Positions 1 to 6,062 of a stretch of DNA of 8,872 bases are shown one piece after another (position 1 is the stretch's first letter; the number at the start of each line of letters is the position of its first letter). This DNA comes from Actinomycetota bacterium (GTDB lineage: Bacteria; Acidobacteriota; Blastocatellia; Chloracidobacteriales; Chloracidobacteriaceae): contig JAAFHI010000088.1 of assembly GCA_013298335.1 (NCBI GenBank), positions 1 through 8,872 on the forward strand, written 5' to 3'. Made by a program: the position numbers and the translations under genes. The notes below the pieces were generated by a model. That model did no database searches. It had not been told where the DNA came from and saw only the letters and a program-made list of their open reading frames with translations.

Positions 1-288
1 CCAACCGTCAAGTTCGAAATTGGGTCGAACTGCCTGATTGCGTTCTCTGACCGTATCGTAACAGCCCGCGCAGAGCAGCGTGATCTGGGGCTCATTGTCT
101 TCAGTCCAGTCGCCTTCCTTGAGCAATACAAGATCGCAATCATAACACCAGGCGTCCGGTCGTGGGTCATCGGTTGAGTCGTCGCAATAAAAGCCCAGCC
201 CCTCCGAAGTCGCGAGATGGCCGCAGACAAACGTTGCGTGGCTCTCTCCATGAATAGGGCAAAGAATTTCTGTTGTCGGCTCGCTCAT
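1..288 (-). CDS. Small Cys/His-rich putative zinc-binding protein (partial, cut by left edge)
   Basis: The frame is open from an ATG at 288-286 to the window edge, so 96 residues are visible and the C-terminus is missing. The protein starts MSEPTTEILCPIHGES. It has paired Cys/His motifs: CPIH at about residues 10-13, CGH at 22-24, CYDC at 48-51 and CAGC at 73-76. This spacing suggests one or two structural zinc sites. Similar small proteins with CPxHG near the N-terminus and a late CxGCY are, as far as I recall, conserved hypotheticals in many bacteria; no function is known to me. It begins 14 bases after the stop of the 138-aa gene upstream and is probably co-transcribed with it. There is no clear Shine-Dalgarno sequence before the ATG, so translation may be coupled to the upstream gene. 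Existence as a gene is fairly secure; function is unknown. Confidence 0.7.
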   Translation of the reverse strand, partial: MSEPTTEILCPIHGESHATFVCGHLATSEGLGFYCDDSTDDPRPDAWCYDCDLVLLKEGDWTEDNEPQITLLCAGCYDTVRERNQAVRPNFELDGW

Positions 289-302
289 GGTTGAAAAAGA
301 AG

Positions 303-719
303 TCAGATGGATGAAGAGTCGATTCCCGTTACAACAAATTCCCAGTTCTGCTTCGGATCACAATGAAGCCAAACTTCCAATCCGAGATAGTCGAAGTTGT
401 CCTGATTCGGATACCACGGCGGTTCCAGAAAATGAGTACTGACTGAGATTACAAAATGTACCGGGCCGACTTCACACCGATAGTACTCATCACTCAGGTA
501 ATACTCACCCGTCAGTCGCTTCGGTTGCGGGAAGTGGTTCTCAAGGTCGCACACCAAATCCGGGTTGTTTACATACTTAACCACTGCTTCATGTACCACC
601 GCGAGCATCTTCTCCCGGTGTTCCTGAATGGATTGGTATTGAGACAGTCGTATCCCGTCGAAATGAATATCGAACTTGCGTGCCCAACTTGGCGTTGGAA
701 TACAACGGATTTCAGTCAT
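303..719 (-). CDS. Hypothetical protein, 138 aa
   Basis: The gene starts at ATG 719-717 and ends at TGA 305-303. I do not recognise the family. The protein is acidic to neutral and rich in aromatic residues (YYLSDEYYRCEVGPVHF in the middle, then WYPNQDNFDYLGLEVWLH). There is no signal peptide or membrane segment, and the pattern suggests a compact cytoplasmic alpha/beta protein. It lies 73 bases downstream of the desaturase stop, directly after that gene's terminator hairpin, and its own start is only 15 bases from the hairpin. No good separate promoter fits there, so transcription may depend on terminator read-through. No convincing Shine-Dalgarno sequence is visible. The overlapping plus-strand frame (456-731) is less protein-like and is treated as a shadow. 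Confidence 0.65.
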   Translation of the reverse strand: MTEIRCIPTPSWARKFDIHFDGIRLSQYQSIQEHREKMLAVVHEAVVKYVNNPDLVCDLENHFPQPKRLTGEYYLSDEYYRCEVGPVHFVISVSTHFLEPPWYPNQDNFDYLGLEVWLHCDPKQNWEFVVTGIDSSSI

Positions 720-734
720 TTTGCCGAATAAGAA

Positions 735-762
735 ACAGCCCCGTCATTCACAACGGGGCTGT
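735..762 (-). terminator. Rho-independent terminator of the desaturase gene
   Basis: A perfect 10-bp inverted repeat (735-744 ACAGCCCCGT and 753-762 ACGGGGCTGT) with an 8-base loop lies about 30 bases past the desaturase stop. On the minus strand the stem is followed by TTTCTTATT, a T-rich tail. The plus strand has no T-run after the stem, so it should act on the minus strand only. The next minus-strand gene starts 15 bases beyond it. Confidence 0.75.
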
Positions 763-792
763 ACTGATATTGACTTGAAAAAAACATCCGGT

Positions 793-1608
793 TTATGCCC
801 GTGAACGCCGGGCGTCCCAAACGATTCCGAGCCGTTCGAAGATTTTCAGAAGAATCGCCGACGGGTCGAATTCCCACCAGCGTTCGTTGTGAATGGCCGC
901 CTGCGGATGCGCGTGATGGTTGTTGTGCCAGCCTTCGCCGAAGGTCGTCAGCGCCACCCACCAGACGTTGCCGCTTCTTTCGTTCGTATCATGCGGGCGC
1001 GCGCCCGAAACGTGACAGACGCTGTTGACCGCCCACGTCGCATGCCAGAGCAGCACCGTACGGACGAGCGTTCCCCAGACCACCGCCGACCATCCGCCGA
1101 TTGCGAAGCAGACGACGCCGGTCACCGCCCACGGAACGAGCGGATTGATGCCCCGGTCGAGCCATCCAATGACGCGGTCCGAGAAAAGATCGCGCGCGTT
1201 GATGCGCTCATTGCTTGTCCCTTCTTTCAACATCCATCCGAAGTGGGAGAAGAGGAAACCACGAATCGGCGAATGCGGATCGCTGGCGGTGTCGCAGGCC
1301 TGATGGTGACGCCGGTGAACGCCGACCCACCAGATCGGTCCGCCCTGAAGCGACGCCGTACCGAAAATGACCAGAAAACGTTTGAACCAAGTTGGGCACT
1401 GGAAACTGCGGTGCGCCAGCAGGCGGTGAAAGCCCATGGTGACGCCGAGTCCGGTCAGAATATAGAAGACGAGTCCGAGGATGAGGTCTTTCAGCGTCGG
1501 GCGAATGAAGAAGGCGGAGATGGCCGCGAGATGGACACCAATAATAACGGTTGAGCGAACCCAATTGATGCGCGACGCCTGAACGGCGGGAAGCGTGGAA
1601 GAAGACAC
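793..1608 (-). CDS. Acyl-CoA/acyl-lipid delta-9 fatty acid desaturase
   Basis: This is an integral-membrane di-iron desaturase of the stearoyl-CoA/DesC type, 271 aa, which would introduce a cis double bond into saturated fatty acyl chains to adjust membrane fluidity. The three histidine boxes of the family are present: HRLLAH (61-66), HRRHH (98-102) and HNNHH (228-232), plus H199 in NSVCHV. Hydrophobic segments lie at about 21-37, 41-60 and 159-195. The SHFGWML segment after box 2 is typical of the bacterial/cyanobacterial DesC group. There is no fused cytochrome b5 domain, so an external electron donor is needed. The start is GTG 1608-1606, supported by AAGGA (1617-1621) with 8-base spacing. 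The stop is TAA at 795-793, followed by a terminator. The gene lies downstream of prkA on the same strand, but a likely terminator and a 209-bp gap separate them. The exact substrate (acyl-CoA or acyl-lipid) cannot be told from the sequence. Confidence 0.93.
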   Translation of the reverse strand: MSSSTLPAVQASRINWVRSTVIIGVHLAAISAFFIRPTLKDLILGLVFYILTGLGVTMGFHRLLAHRSFQCPTWFKRFLVIFGTASLQGGPIWWVGVHRRHHQACDTASDPHSPIRGFLFSHFGWMLKEGTSNERINARDLFSDRVIGWLDRGINPLVPWAVTGVVCFAIGGWSAVVWGTLVRTVLLWHATWAVNSVCHVSGARPHDTNERSGNVWWVALTTFGEGWHNNHHAHPQAAIHNERWWEFDPSAILLKIFERLGIVWDARRSRA

Positions 1609-1642
1609 AGAATTTTTCCTTTCGGGGAATAAGGAACAAGGG

Positions 1643-1664
1643 GCGGTTTTCCGAAAACAACCGC
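1643..1664 (-). promoter_or_regulatory. Possible leader hairpin of the desaturase mRNA
   Basis: GCGGTT (1664-1659 on the minus strand) can pair with AACCGC (1648-1643). Alternatively GCGG/CCGC with an inner TTTT-CGG-AAAA can form. It lies about 35 bases before the GTG start and would be in the 5' leader. It is a short structure and may be chance. Confidence 0.25.
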
Positions 1665-1710
1665 GTGGAACGGGCAGAGGCGAGGTTCAATGGGAAGGTC
1701 GCCGGGAATT

Positions 1711-1733
1711 GTGCGTCATTCTGGATGACGCAC
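1711..1733. promoter_or_regulatory. Perfect 9-bp palindrome, candidate operator for the desaturase gene
   Basis: GTGCGTCAT (1711-1719), a 5-base spacer TCTGG, and ATGACGCAC (1725-1733) form a perfect inverted repeat 23 bases long. It sits about 100 bases upstream of the desaturase start and 85 bases past the prkA stop. On neither strand is it followed by a T-run, so it does not look like a terminator. Symmetric sites of this size are typical for dimeric repressors such as TetR or GntR types, which often control fatty-acid genes; that role is inferred. No convincing -35/-10 pair was found beside it. Confidence 0.4.
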
Positions 1734-1781
1734 GTAAAATCCGTTCCATGTCCGAACAGTATTCCTAAAAGGAGGGAGACA

Positions 1782-1805
1782 GGAAGCGCGAACGGCCACG
1801 CTTCC
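1782..1805 (-). terminator. Likely prkA terminator
   Basis: GGAAGCG (1782-1788) and CGCTTCC (1799-1805) form a 7-bp stem, extendable to 9 bp through one G-U and one G-C pair. It starts 12 bases past the prkA stop. On the minus strand the stem is followed by TGTCTCCCTCCTTTT, a pyrimidine-rich but imperfect tail. Termination may be partial. Confidence 0.5.
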
Positions 1806-1817
1806 CGTTTGGGTCGT

Positions 1818-4800
1818 TCAGCGGGAAAGCAGACTGCCGACGTAGTTGAGCAGTTCGTTGGCGCTTTCCGTCGTGTAGCCGTGGTTCTTCACCAGGCGGT
1901 CGATGACTTCGTTGATGCGACGCAGATGGTCGGCGTCGGGTGATTTGGTCGAGGTCGTGATTTTCACCACGTCCTTGAGGTCGGCGAAAATCTTCTTCTC
2001 GATGGCTTCCTTGAGCCGTTCGTGCGAGTTGTATTCGAACCGCTTGCCCTTGCGCGCATAGGTCGAAATCCGAATCAGGATTTCCTGCCGGAAGGTGTTC
2101 TTGGCGTTTTCGGAAATGCCGATCTGTTCCTCGATTGACCGCATCAGCCGCTCGTCAGGCTCCATCTCTTCCTCGGTAATCGGGTCCTTGATCTTTTCCT
2201 TGTTACAGTAGGCTTCGACGTTGTCGAGGTAGTTGTCGCAGATACCCTTCGCCATCTCCTCGAACGAATAGACGAACGCCCGCTGCACTTCGGTCTTGGC
2301 GATTTCGTCGAACTCCTTGCGGACGAGAGTGATGAGGTTGGTGTATCGCTCGCGCTCCTCGCTCGTGATGCCGGTGTGCTGATCGAACCCGTCGCGGATG
2401 GTCCGCAGCGCGTCAATCGGCGTGATGTATTTCTTTGATTCCTGCACCAGCGCGTTCGACAGGCGGTTGATGACATAGCGCGGCGAGATGCCGAACATGC
2501 CTTCGCGAACCGTGTCGGACTTGAGTTCCTTGACGTCCTTGCTCTTGAACCCGTCCACGTCCTCGCCGTCATAGAGCTTCATCTTCTTGACGAGATCGAC
2601 GTTGGCCCGCTTCGGCGCTTCGAGGCGCGTCAAAACCGCGAACATGGCCGCGACGCGCAGCGTGTAGGGCGCGATGTGGACGCCCTGAAGACTGCTCTGC
2701 GAGAGCAGCTTTTGATAAATGCGTTCCTCTTCCGACACGCGCAGGTTGTAGGGCACCTTGATCATGATGATCCGGTCCTGCAACGCCTCGTTCTTCTTGT
2801 TGCCGACGAACGACTGATACTCGTTTTCGTTCGTGTGCGACATGATGACCTCGTCGGCGTAGATCATCGCGTAGCGACCGGTCTTGATTGCCTGTTCCTG
2901 CGAGAGCGTCAGCAGCGAGTAGAGGAATTTCTCGTCGCAGTTGTGATTGACGAAGCCGTTTCCGACGTAGGTGTGGCCGACCGGAACGTGGAAGTCCCAC
3001 AGGTCGTCGAACCCCTCCGTCGTTTCCTCGACCTCGTCGTAGAAGTAGCGGTTCTCGACCGTTTCCCGAATCGTGAAGGGAACGAGCGCATGCGTTTCCA
3101 CGGTGTCGATGACCGACTGGGCCGTGGGCAGCGACGGTACGGCGCGACCTTCCGCAAACCGCCAGAGTTGCTCGAACGCATAGTCGCCGATCAGTTGCCG
3201 GACGCCGACCCGCTGCCGGTAGGGAAGTCCGCTCGACGTCATCACCGCCGCATCGGTCAGCCGTTCGCGCAAGGTGTTCCAATGCGGTTGCAGGTTCGGC
3301 AATCCGTCGCGGTGCGCGATGTGCTGCTCGGCTTCGAGCCGTTCCGCCGCCTCGCGCTTGTAGTCGATACCGAAACCGATTTCCCGGTTGAAGATCGCGA
3401 TGTTGTCGCTGTCGATGATCAGCGTGAAGTAATCGCGGTCCAGTTGATGGTTGTGAACCGTCGAACGCTTCGCGACGATGCCGTAGTTGAGCAGGATCTG
3501 CTGCAACTGCTCCGAGAGTTTTTCCGAAGCGGTGGTGCAGGAGATGTAGCTTTTCGTCGCCGTCCCGTCGCCGTCGAAATACGCCCGCAGAAACTGCGAC
3601 ATCAGGTCCTTCGGGCACTCGCGGATGATGCGCGGCACATGTTTTTCGTGAGCGCGGCGTCCCGTGAGACCGAAGGATTGAAACAGTTCCGCGAGGGTGG
3701 TGCTGTGAATGATGTAGTGCCCGCGTCCGTCGGCTCGGGGCGAGAGGCCCAGACTGTTCGTCACCGCGAACAAATCCTGAATGACCTGCTGATTGGTCGC
3801 GCTGATGCAGATTCCGGGGGTGGGGCCACCATTTTTGCGGCTTGCATAATTACCTTCGGCGACGAAATAGCCGAGGAGTCGAGCGAACTCCGGTGTCATT
3901 CGTTCAGGCAGCAAGACCGGTTTTCGGTTTGTAGGCTGTAAGCAGTTCTCGATCTTTGGCGACTCTTCCGCCCAAGTTCCGGCTTTTCGGTGAATGCAGA
4001 GGCGATCCGTCTTCTCCAGGTCTTTCAGCGCTCGCCACTGGTGTTCGCCGTCAATGCCAATGACCCAGATGCGGTGGTCGGGCGAGCCTTCCAGCACAAA
4101 GCCTTTGCGGGTTTTGATCCGAATCGTCTTGCCTTTGCCGACGTAGATAAGTTTGGTCGCTCGTTCAAGTCCGTCGCGGGTTCGAAGGTTTACTCGAATC
4201 GGAAAGTTTTGAAGTGGTTCGGGTGATTTACTCTGGACAAGCTCCGAGATTTCAAGCAAACCTCTGGATGTTCTTGCTAAAGTGTTGATGCGTAAGCACT
4301 TGAGGATTTCAATGAACTCCATCATCCCCCGGTTCGCGACGTTCAGTTCGCCGTCGAAGCGGTAGGCCCGAGGGTCGCTTTCGACGCCGACCTCGCCGAT
4401 GGTCGAAAGGTCGATCGAGCCGGTGAGTTCCGATACGTCCTGTGACTTGGGGTCGCTCGGCGCGAAGGTCCCGATCCCGACGCGGTCCTTTTCCGAAAAG
4501 GTGATGCGTTCGATGAGCACGTCCTCGTGCTTGCCCTTGTAGGTGTGTTCGAGGTCGTAGCGGGCCTGCGGGCTGAGTTCGCCTTCGATGTAGATGCCGT
4601 AATGTTTCTGAATCTCCCCGCGCAGTTCCGGCGGAATCAGGTGCATGGGGTCGCCATGCATGGGGTCGCCCTTGATGGCGAAGACCGAACCGTGCTCGGT
4701 GCGCGTCCATTTTTCGAGGCCGCGCTTGAGCAGGGTGACGATGGTGGACTTGCCGCCGCCGACCGGTCCCATCAGAAGCAGGATGCGCTTGCGGACTTCC

Positions 4801-5108
4801 AGCCGCTGCGCCGCCGACTTGAAATACTCGACGAGTTGCTCCAGCGCTTCGTCGATACCGTAGAGGTCATCGCTGAAGAACTGGTAGCGGGTGATCTCGT
4901 CGCGCGACCCCTCGTTGATGACGGTCGTGCCCGCCGCGAGGATCATGTCGCAGATGCGGGCATGAGCGAGTTGCGTGAGCTTCGGCTGTTTGCCCGCCAT
5001 TTCGAAGTACTCACGGAACGTTCCCTCCCAGTTGAGCGACTCGCGCTCGCGCCGGTGAGCTTCCAGAAGTTGGGTGATGTCGGGTTTCTTGGACTCGTTC
5101 TCTGGCAT
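1818..5108 (-). CDS. prkA: PrkA serine protein kinase-like AAA+ protein, interrupted by an in-frame intein
   Basis: The 1096-aa precursor splits into an N-extein (residues 1-270, bases 5108-4299), an intein (271-723) and a C-extein (724-1096, bases 2939-1821). Joined, the exteins give 643 aa, the normal PrkA length. The N-extein has the PrkA start region (SLNWEGTFREYFE), Walker A GPVGGGKS at 114-121, and ANRGMMEFIEILK at 258-270, the probable Walker B segment. The C-extein opens CDEKFLYSLLTLSQE, with NENEYQSF as a probable sensor-1 region, GISPRYVINRLSNAL as a sensor-2-like element, and the PrkA C-terminal domain. PrkA/YeaG proteins act in starvation and sporulation stress responses and were described as serine kinases; a protease role has also been proposed. 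The start is ATG 5108-5106, supported by GGGAG (5117-5121) with 8-base spacing. An in-frame TTG at 5201 is rejected because it is part of the -35 box. The usual partners YeaH (DUF444) and SpoVR are not in the window. Confidence 0.95.
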   Translation of the reverse strand: MPENESKKPDITQLLEAHRRERESLNWEGTFREYFEMAGKQPKLTQLAHARICDMILAAGTTVINEGSRDEITRYQFFSDDLYGIDEALEQLVEYFKSAAQRLEVRKRILLLMGPVGGGKSTIVTLLKRGLEKWTRTEHGSVFAIKGDPMHGDPMHLIPPELRGEIQKHYGIYIEGELSPQARYDLEHTYKGKHEDVLIERITFSEKDRVGIGTFAPSDPKSQDVSELTGSIDLSTIGEVGVESDPRAYRFDGELNVANRGMMEFIEILKCLRINTLARTSRGLLEISELVQSKSPEPLQNFPIRVNLRTRDGLERATKLIYVGKGKTIRIKTRKGFVLEGSPDHRIWVIGIDGEHQWRALKDLEKTDRLCIHRKAGTWAEESPKIENCLQPTNRKPVLLPERMTPEFARLLGYFVAEGNYASRKNGGPTPGICISATNQQVIQDLFAVTNSLGLSPRADGRGHYIIHSTTLAELFQSFGLTGRRAHEKHVPRIIRECPKDLMSQFLRAYFDGDGTATKSYISCTTASEKLSEQLQQILLNYGIVAKRSTVHNHQLDRDYFTLIIDSDNIAIFNREIGFGIDYKREAAERLEAEQHIAHRDGLPNLQPHWNTLRERLTDAAVMTSSGLPYRQRVGVRQLIGDYAFEQLWRFAEGRAVPSLPTAQSVIDTVETHALVPFTIRETVENRYFYDEVEETTEGFDDLWDFHVPVGHTYVGNGFVNHNCDEKFLYSLLTLSQEQAIKTGRYAMIYADEVIMSHTNENEYQSFVGNKKNEALQDRIIMIKVPYNLRVSEEERIYQKLLSQSSLQGVHIAPYTLRVAAMFAVLTRLEAPKRANVDLVKKMKLYDGEDVDGFKSKDVKELKSDTVREGMFGISPRYVINRLSNALVQESKKYITPIDALRTIRDGFDQHTGITSEERERYTNLITLVRKEFDEIAKTEVQRAFVYSFEEMAKGICDNYLDNVEAYCNKEKIKDPITEEEMEPDERLMRSIEEQIGISENAKNTFRQEILIRISTYARKGKRFEYNSHERLKEAIEKKIFADLKDVVKITTSTKSPDADHLRRINEVIDRLVKNHGYTTESANELLNYVGSLLSR
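2940..4298 (-). mobile_element. Intein with LAGLIDADG homing endonuclease inside prkA
   Basis: The 453-residue insertion begins with Cys1 (codon 4298-4296, CLRINTLARTSRG) and ends with His452-Asn453 (GNGFVNHN, last codon 2942-2940), followed by Cys+1 of the host. Splicing blocks are recognisable. Block A is at the N-terminus. Block B is GSPDHRIWV with His75, Ser replacing the usual Thr of TxxH. Block F is DLWDFHVPVGHTYV (about 432-445) and block G ends HN. Two dodecapeptide motifs define a LAGLIDADG endonuclease: LLGYFVAEG (141-149, acidic E148) and FLRAYFDGDG (236-245, acidic D244). KHVPRII (219-225) and LLNYGIVAKRS (269-279) match blocks D and H. All nucleophiles and both acidic residues are present, so splicing and homing look competent. 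Removal joins EILK to CDEKFL, which matches uninterrupted PrkA. Residues about 320-430 form an extra region of unclear role between the endonuclease and the C-terminal splicing block. Confidence 0.95.
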
Positions 5109-5172
5109 ATCGACCACTCCCGTCGGTAAGGAAAAAAATCGGTACGTTTGTGGGATCAGAAGACGCCCGAAA

Positions 5173-5201
5173 AGTATGGGCGCATTCGAACCGAGCGTCA
5201 A
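5173..5201 (-). promoter_or_regulatory. prkA promoter (sigma70-type)
   Basis: On the minus strand TTGACG (5201-5196, 5 of 6 consensus) is followed by a 17-base spacer and CATACT (5178-5173, 4 of 6). Predicted transcription start is near 5166, giving a leader of about 58 bases before the ATG at 5108. The box lies immediately next to the degenerate end of the heptamer array. Confidence 0.6.
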
Positions 5202-5206
5202 CGGAA

Positions 5207-5253
5207 CGATGAACGATGACGGAAGGATGAAGGATGAAGGATGAAGGATGAAG
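5207..5253. repeat. Heptamer tandem array 1 (GGATGAA)
   Basis: Four exact GGATGAA copies run from 5225 to 5252. Two degenerate copies, CGATGAA (5207-5213) and CGATGAC (5214-5220), plus a GGAA remnant precede them. The array lies just upstream of the prkA -35 box. It is the reverse complement of array 2. Confidence 0.9.
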
Positions 5254-5357
5254 TGAAAGGCAGGTGAAAGAAGGATGCAGGCAGTGCGAAAACCGGTTGA
5301 CTCCCCGGAGGCGACCGGTGAATGTCTTCATCCTTCATCCTTCATCCTTCATCCTTC
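5222..5357. repeat. 32-bp perfect inverted repeat formed by the two heptamer arrays
   Basis: Bases 5222-5253 are exactly complementary to 5326-5357, leaving a 72-base loop (5254-5325). The loop itself contains two ACCGGT sites (5292-5297 and 5314-5319) flanking CTCCCCGGAG, so it can also fold. Single-stranded DNA or RNA across this region could form a long hairpin. Confidence 0.85.
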
Positions 5358-5389
5358 ATCCTTCATCCTTCATCCTTTATCCTTTTCCC
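5327..5389. repeat. Heptamer tandem array 2 (TTCATCC)
   Basis: Seven exact TTCATCC copies run from 5327 to 5375, followed by TTTATCC (5376-5382) and TTTTCCC (5383-5389). The array ends directly at the ATG of the PIN-domain gene and occupies the position where a ribosome-binding site would be. Heptamer repeats of this kind are scattered through the genomes of several phyla; their function is not established. Confidence 0.92.
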
Positions 5390-5854
5390 ATGAAGCTTTC
5401 CATTTACCTTGAAACGTCGGTCATCGGCGCGTACCTCGACAATGACGATCCCTTTCGGCGCGATTTGACGATTCGCTGGTGGGAGCACGACATGAGGGAG
5501 TACCAGGCGTATGTGTCGATGCTGGTCGTGCGCGAACTGGAGCGCGTTCCGGAGCCCCACCGGTCGGCCTACCTGAACCTCGCGCAGCCGCTCGCGCACC
5601 TTGAACTGCTCGACGAGGCGGCGATTCTGGCGGAGGGCTATCTCGGACGCGGCATCTTCCCCCGTCGTTTCGCCGCCGACGCGCTTCACGTCGCGATTGC
5701 CTCGGTTCACAAGGTGGATTTTTTCGTAACCTGGAACTTTGGGCATATCGCGAGCGTTCACCGACAGGCGCGCATCCGCCTTTTCAATACGTCGAGCGGG
5801 TTCTACTGCCCGACCATCGTGACGCCGGAATTCCTCGTCTCGAGCGGTCTGTAA
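5390..5854 (+). CDS. PIN-domain protein (VapC-like putative ribonuclease)
   Basis: The 154-aa protein has the layout of a PIN-domain nuclease. It opens KLSIYLETSVIGAYLD, where E8 replaces the usual first Asp. VVRELERV supplies E49/E51, FAADALHVAIAS supplies D97, and KVDFFVTWNFGHIAS supplies D110 and N116. These acidic residues would bind Mg2+ or Mn2+ for RNA cleavage. Relatives are commonly annotated as VapC-family toxins, but no antitoxin-sized gene is seen on either side, so it may be solitary or regulated differently. The ATG at 5390 fits the family N-terminus. There is no Shine-Dalgarno sequence, because the heptamer array runs up to it. The frame stays open upstream through the array to a GTG at 5264, so a longer form with a FILHPSS repeat leader is formally possible but unlikely. 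Confidence 0.8.
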   Translation: MKLSIYLETSVIGAYLDNDDPFRRDLTIRWWEHDMREYQAYVSMLVVRELERVPEPHRSAYLNLAQPLAHLELLDEAAILAEGYLGRGIFPRRFAADALHVAIASVHKVDFFVTWNFGHIASVHRQARIRLFNTSSGFYCPTIVTPEFLVSSGL

Positions 5855-5899
5855 GAACTATTCTGTTGGGCGTCCGCAATAATTCGGCAACAGGTCCTT

Positions 5900-5923
5900 G
5901 GAATCCTGCGAGCGTCGGATTCC
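5900..5923 (+). terminator. Possible weak terminator after the PIN-domain gene
   Basis: GGAATCC (5900-5906) and GGATTCC (5917-5923) form a 7-bp stem with a 10-base loop, 45 bases past the PIN-gene stop. The tail is TTCCCCC, which is poor for intrinsic termination. It could instead be a chance repeat. Confidence 0.3.
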
Positions 5924-5968
5924 TTCCCCCAAACATCCCGACGATTCTGAGCGACCCGAAATTTCAAG

Positions 5969-5997
5969 TTGACCTCCGGGAAAGCCTGAACCACAAT
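5969..5997 (+). promoter_or_regulatory. Candidate promoter of the response-regulator operon
   Basis: TTGACC (5969-5974, 5 of 6 consensus) is followed by a 17-base spacer and CACAAT (5992-5997, 4 of 6). Transcription would start near 6004, leaving a leader of about 59 bases. A second TTGACA at 6012-6017 has no matching -10 box. Confidence 0.5.
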
Positions 5998-6062
5998 GGA
6001 CCTGCCACCCCTTGACAGACTTTTGAGTTCAACTGTTCCCAAACAGACAGAAAGCATTTGCC

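Noticed and set aside
2676..3941. Long open frame on the plus strand opposite prkA and its intein
   Set aside because: It is antisense to a firmly identified gene, and its protein is Val/Arg/Asp-rich low-quality sequence typical of a codon-bias shadow.
4645..4676. 15-bp tandem repeat encoding HGDPM twice in PrkA
   Set aside because: PrkA family members have a similar PMHxxPLHLIP segment, so this is normal family sequence rather than a recent duplication.
5109..5201. N-terminal extension of PrkA from an in-frame TTG at 5201
   Set aside because: The TTG is the first half of the predicted -35 box, the added 31 residues do not resemble PrkA N-termini, and ATG 5108 has a good ribosome-binding site.
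5225..5382. CRISPR array
   Set aside because: The repeats are contiguous 7-bp units with no unique spacers, so this is a simple tandem repeat.
6012..6040. Second promoter from TTGACA at 6012-6017
   Set aside because: At 17-base spacing the -10 position reads GTTCCC, which does not resemble TATAAT.
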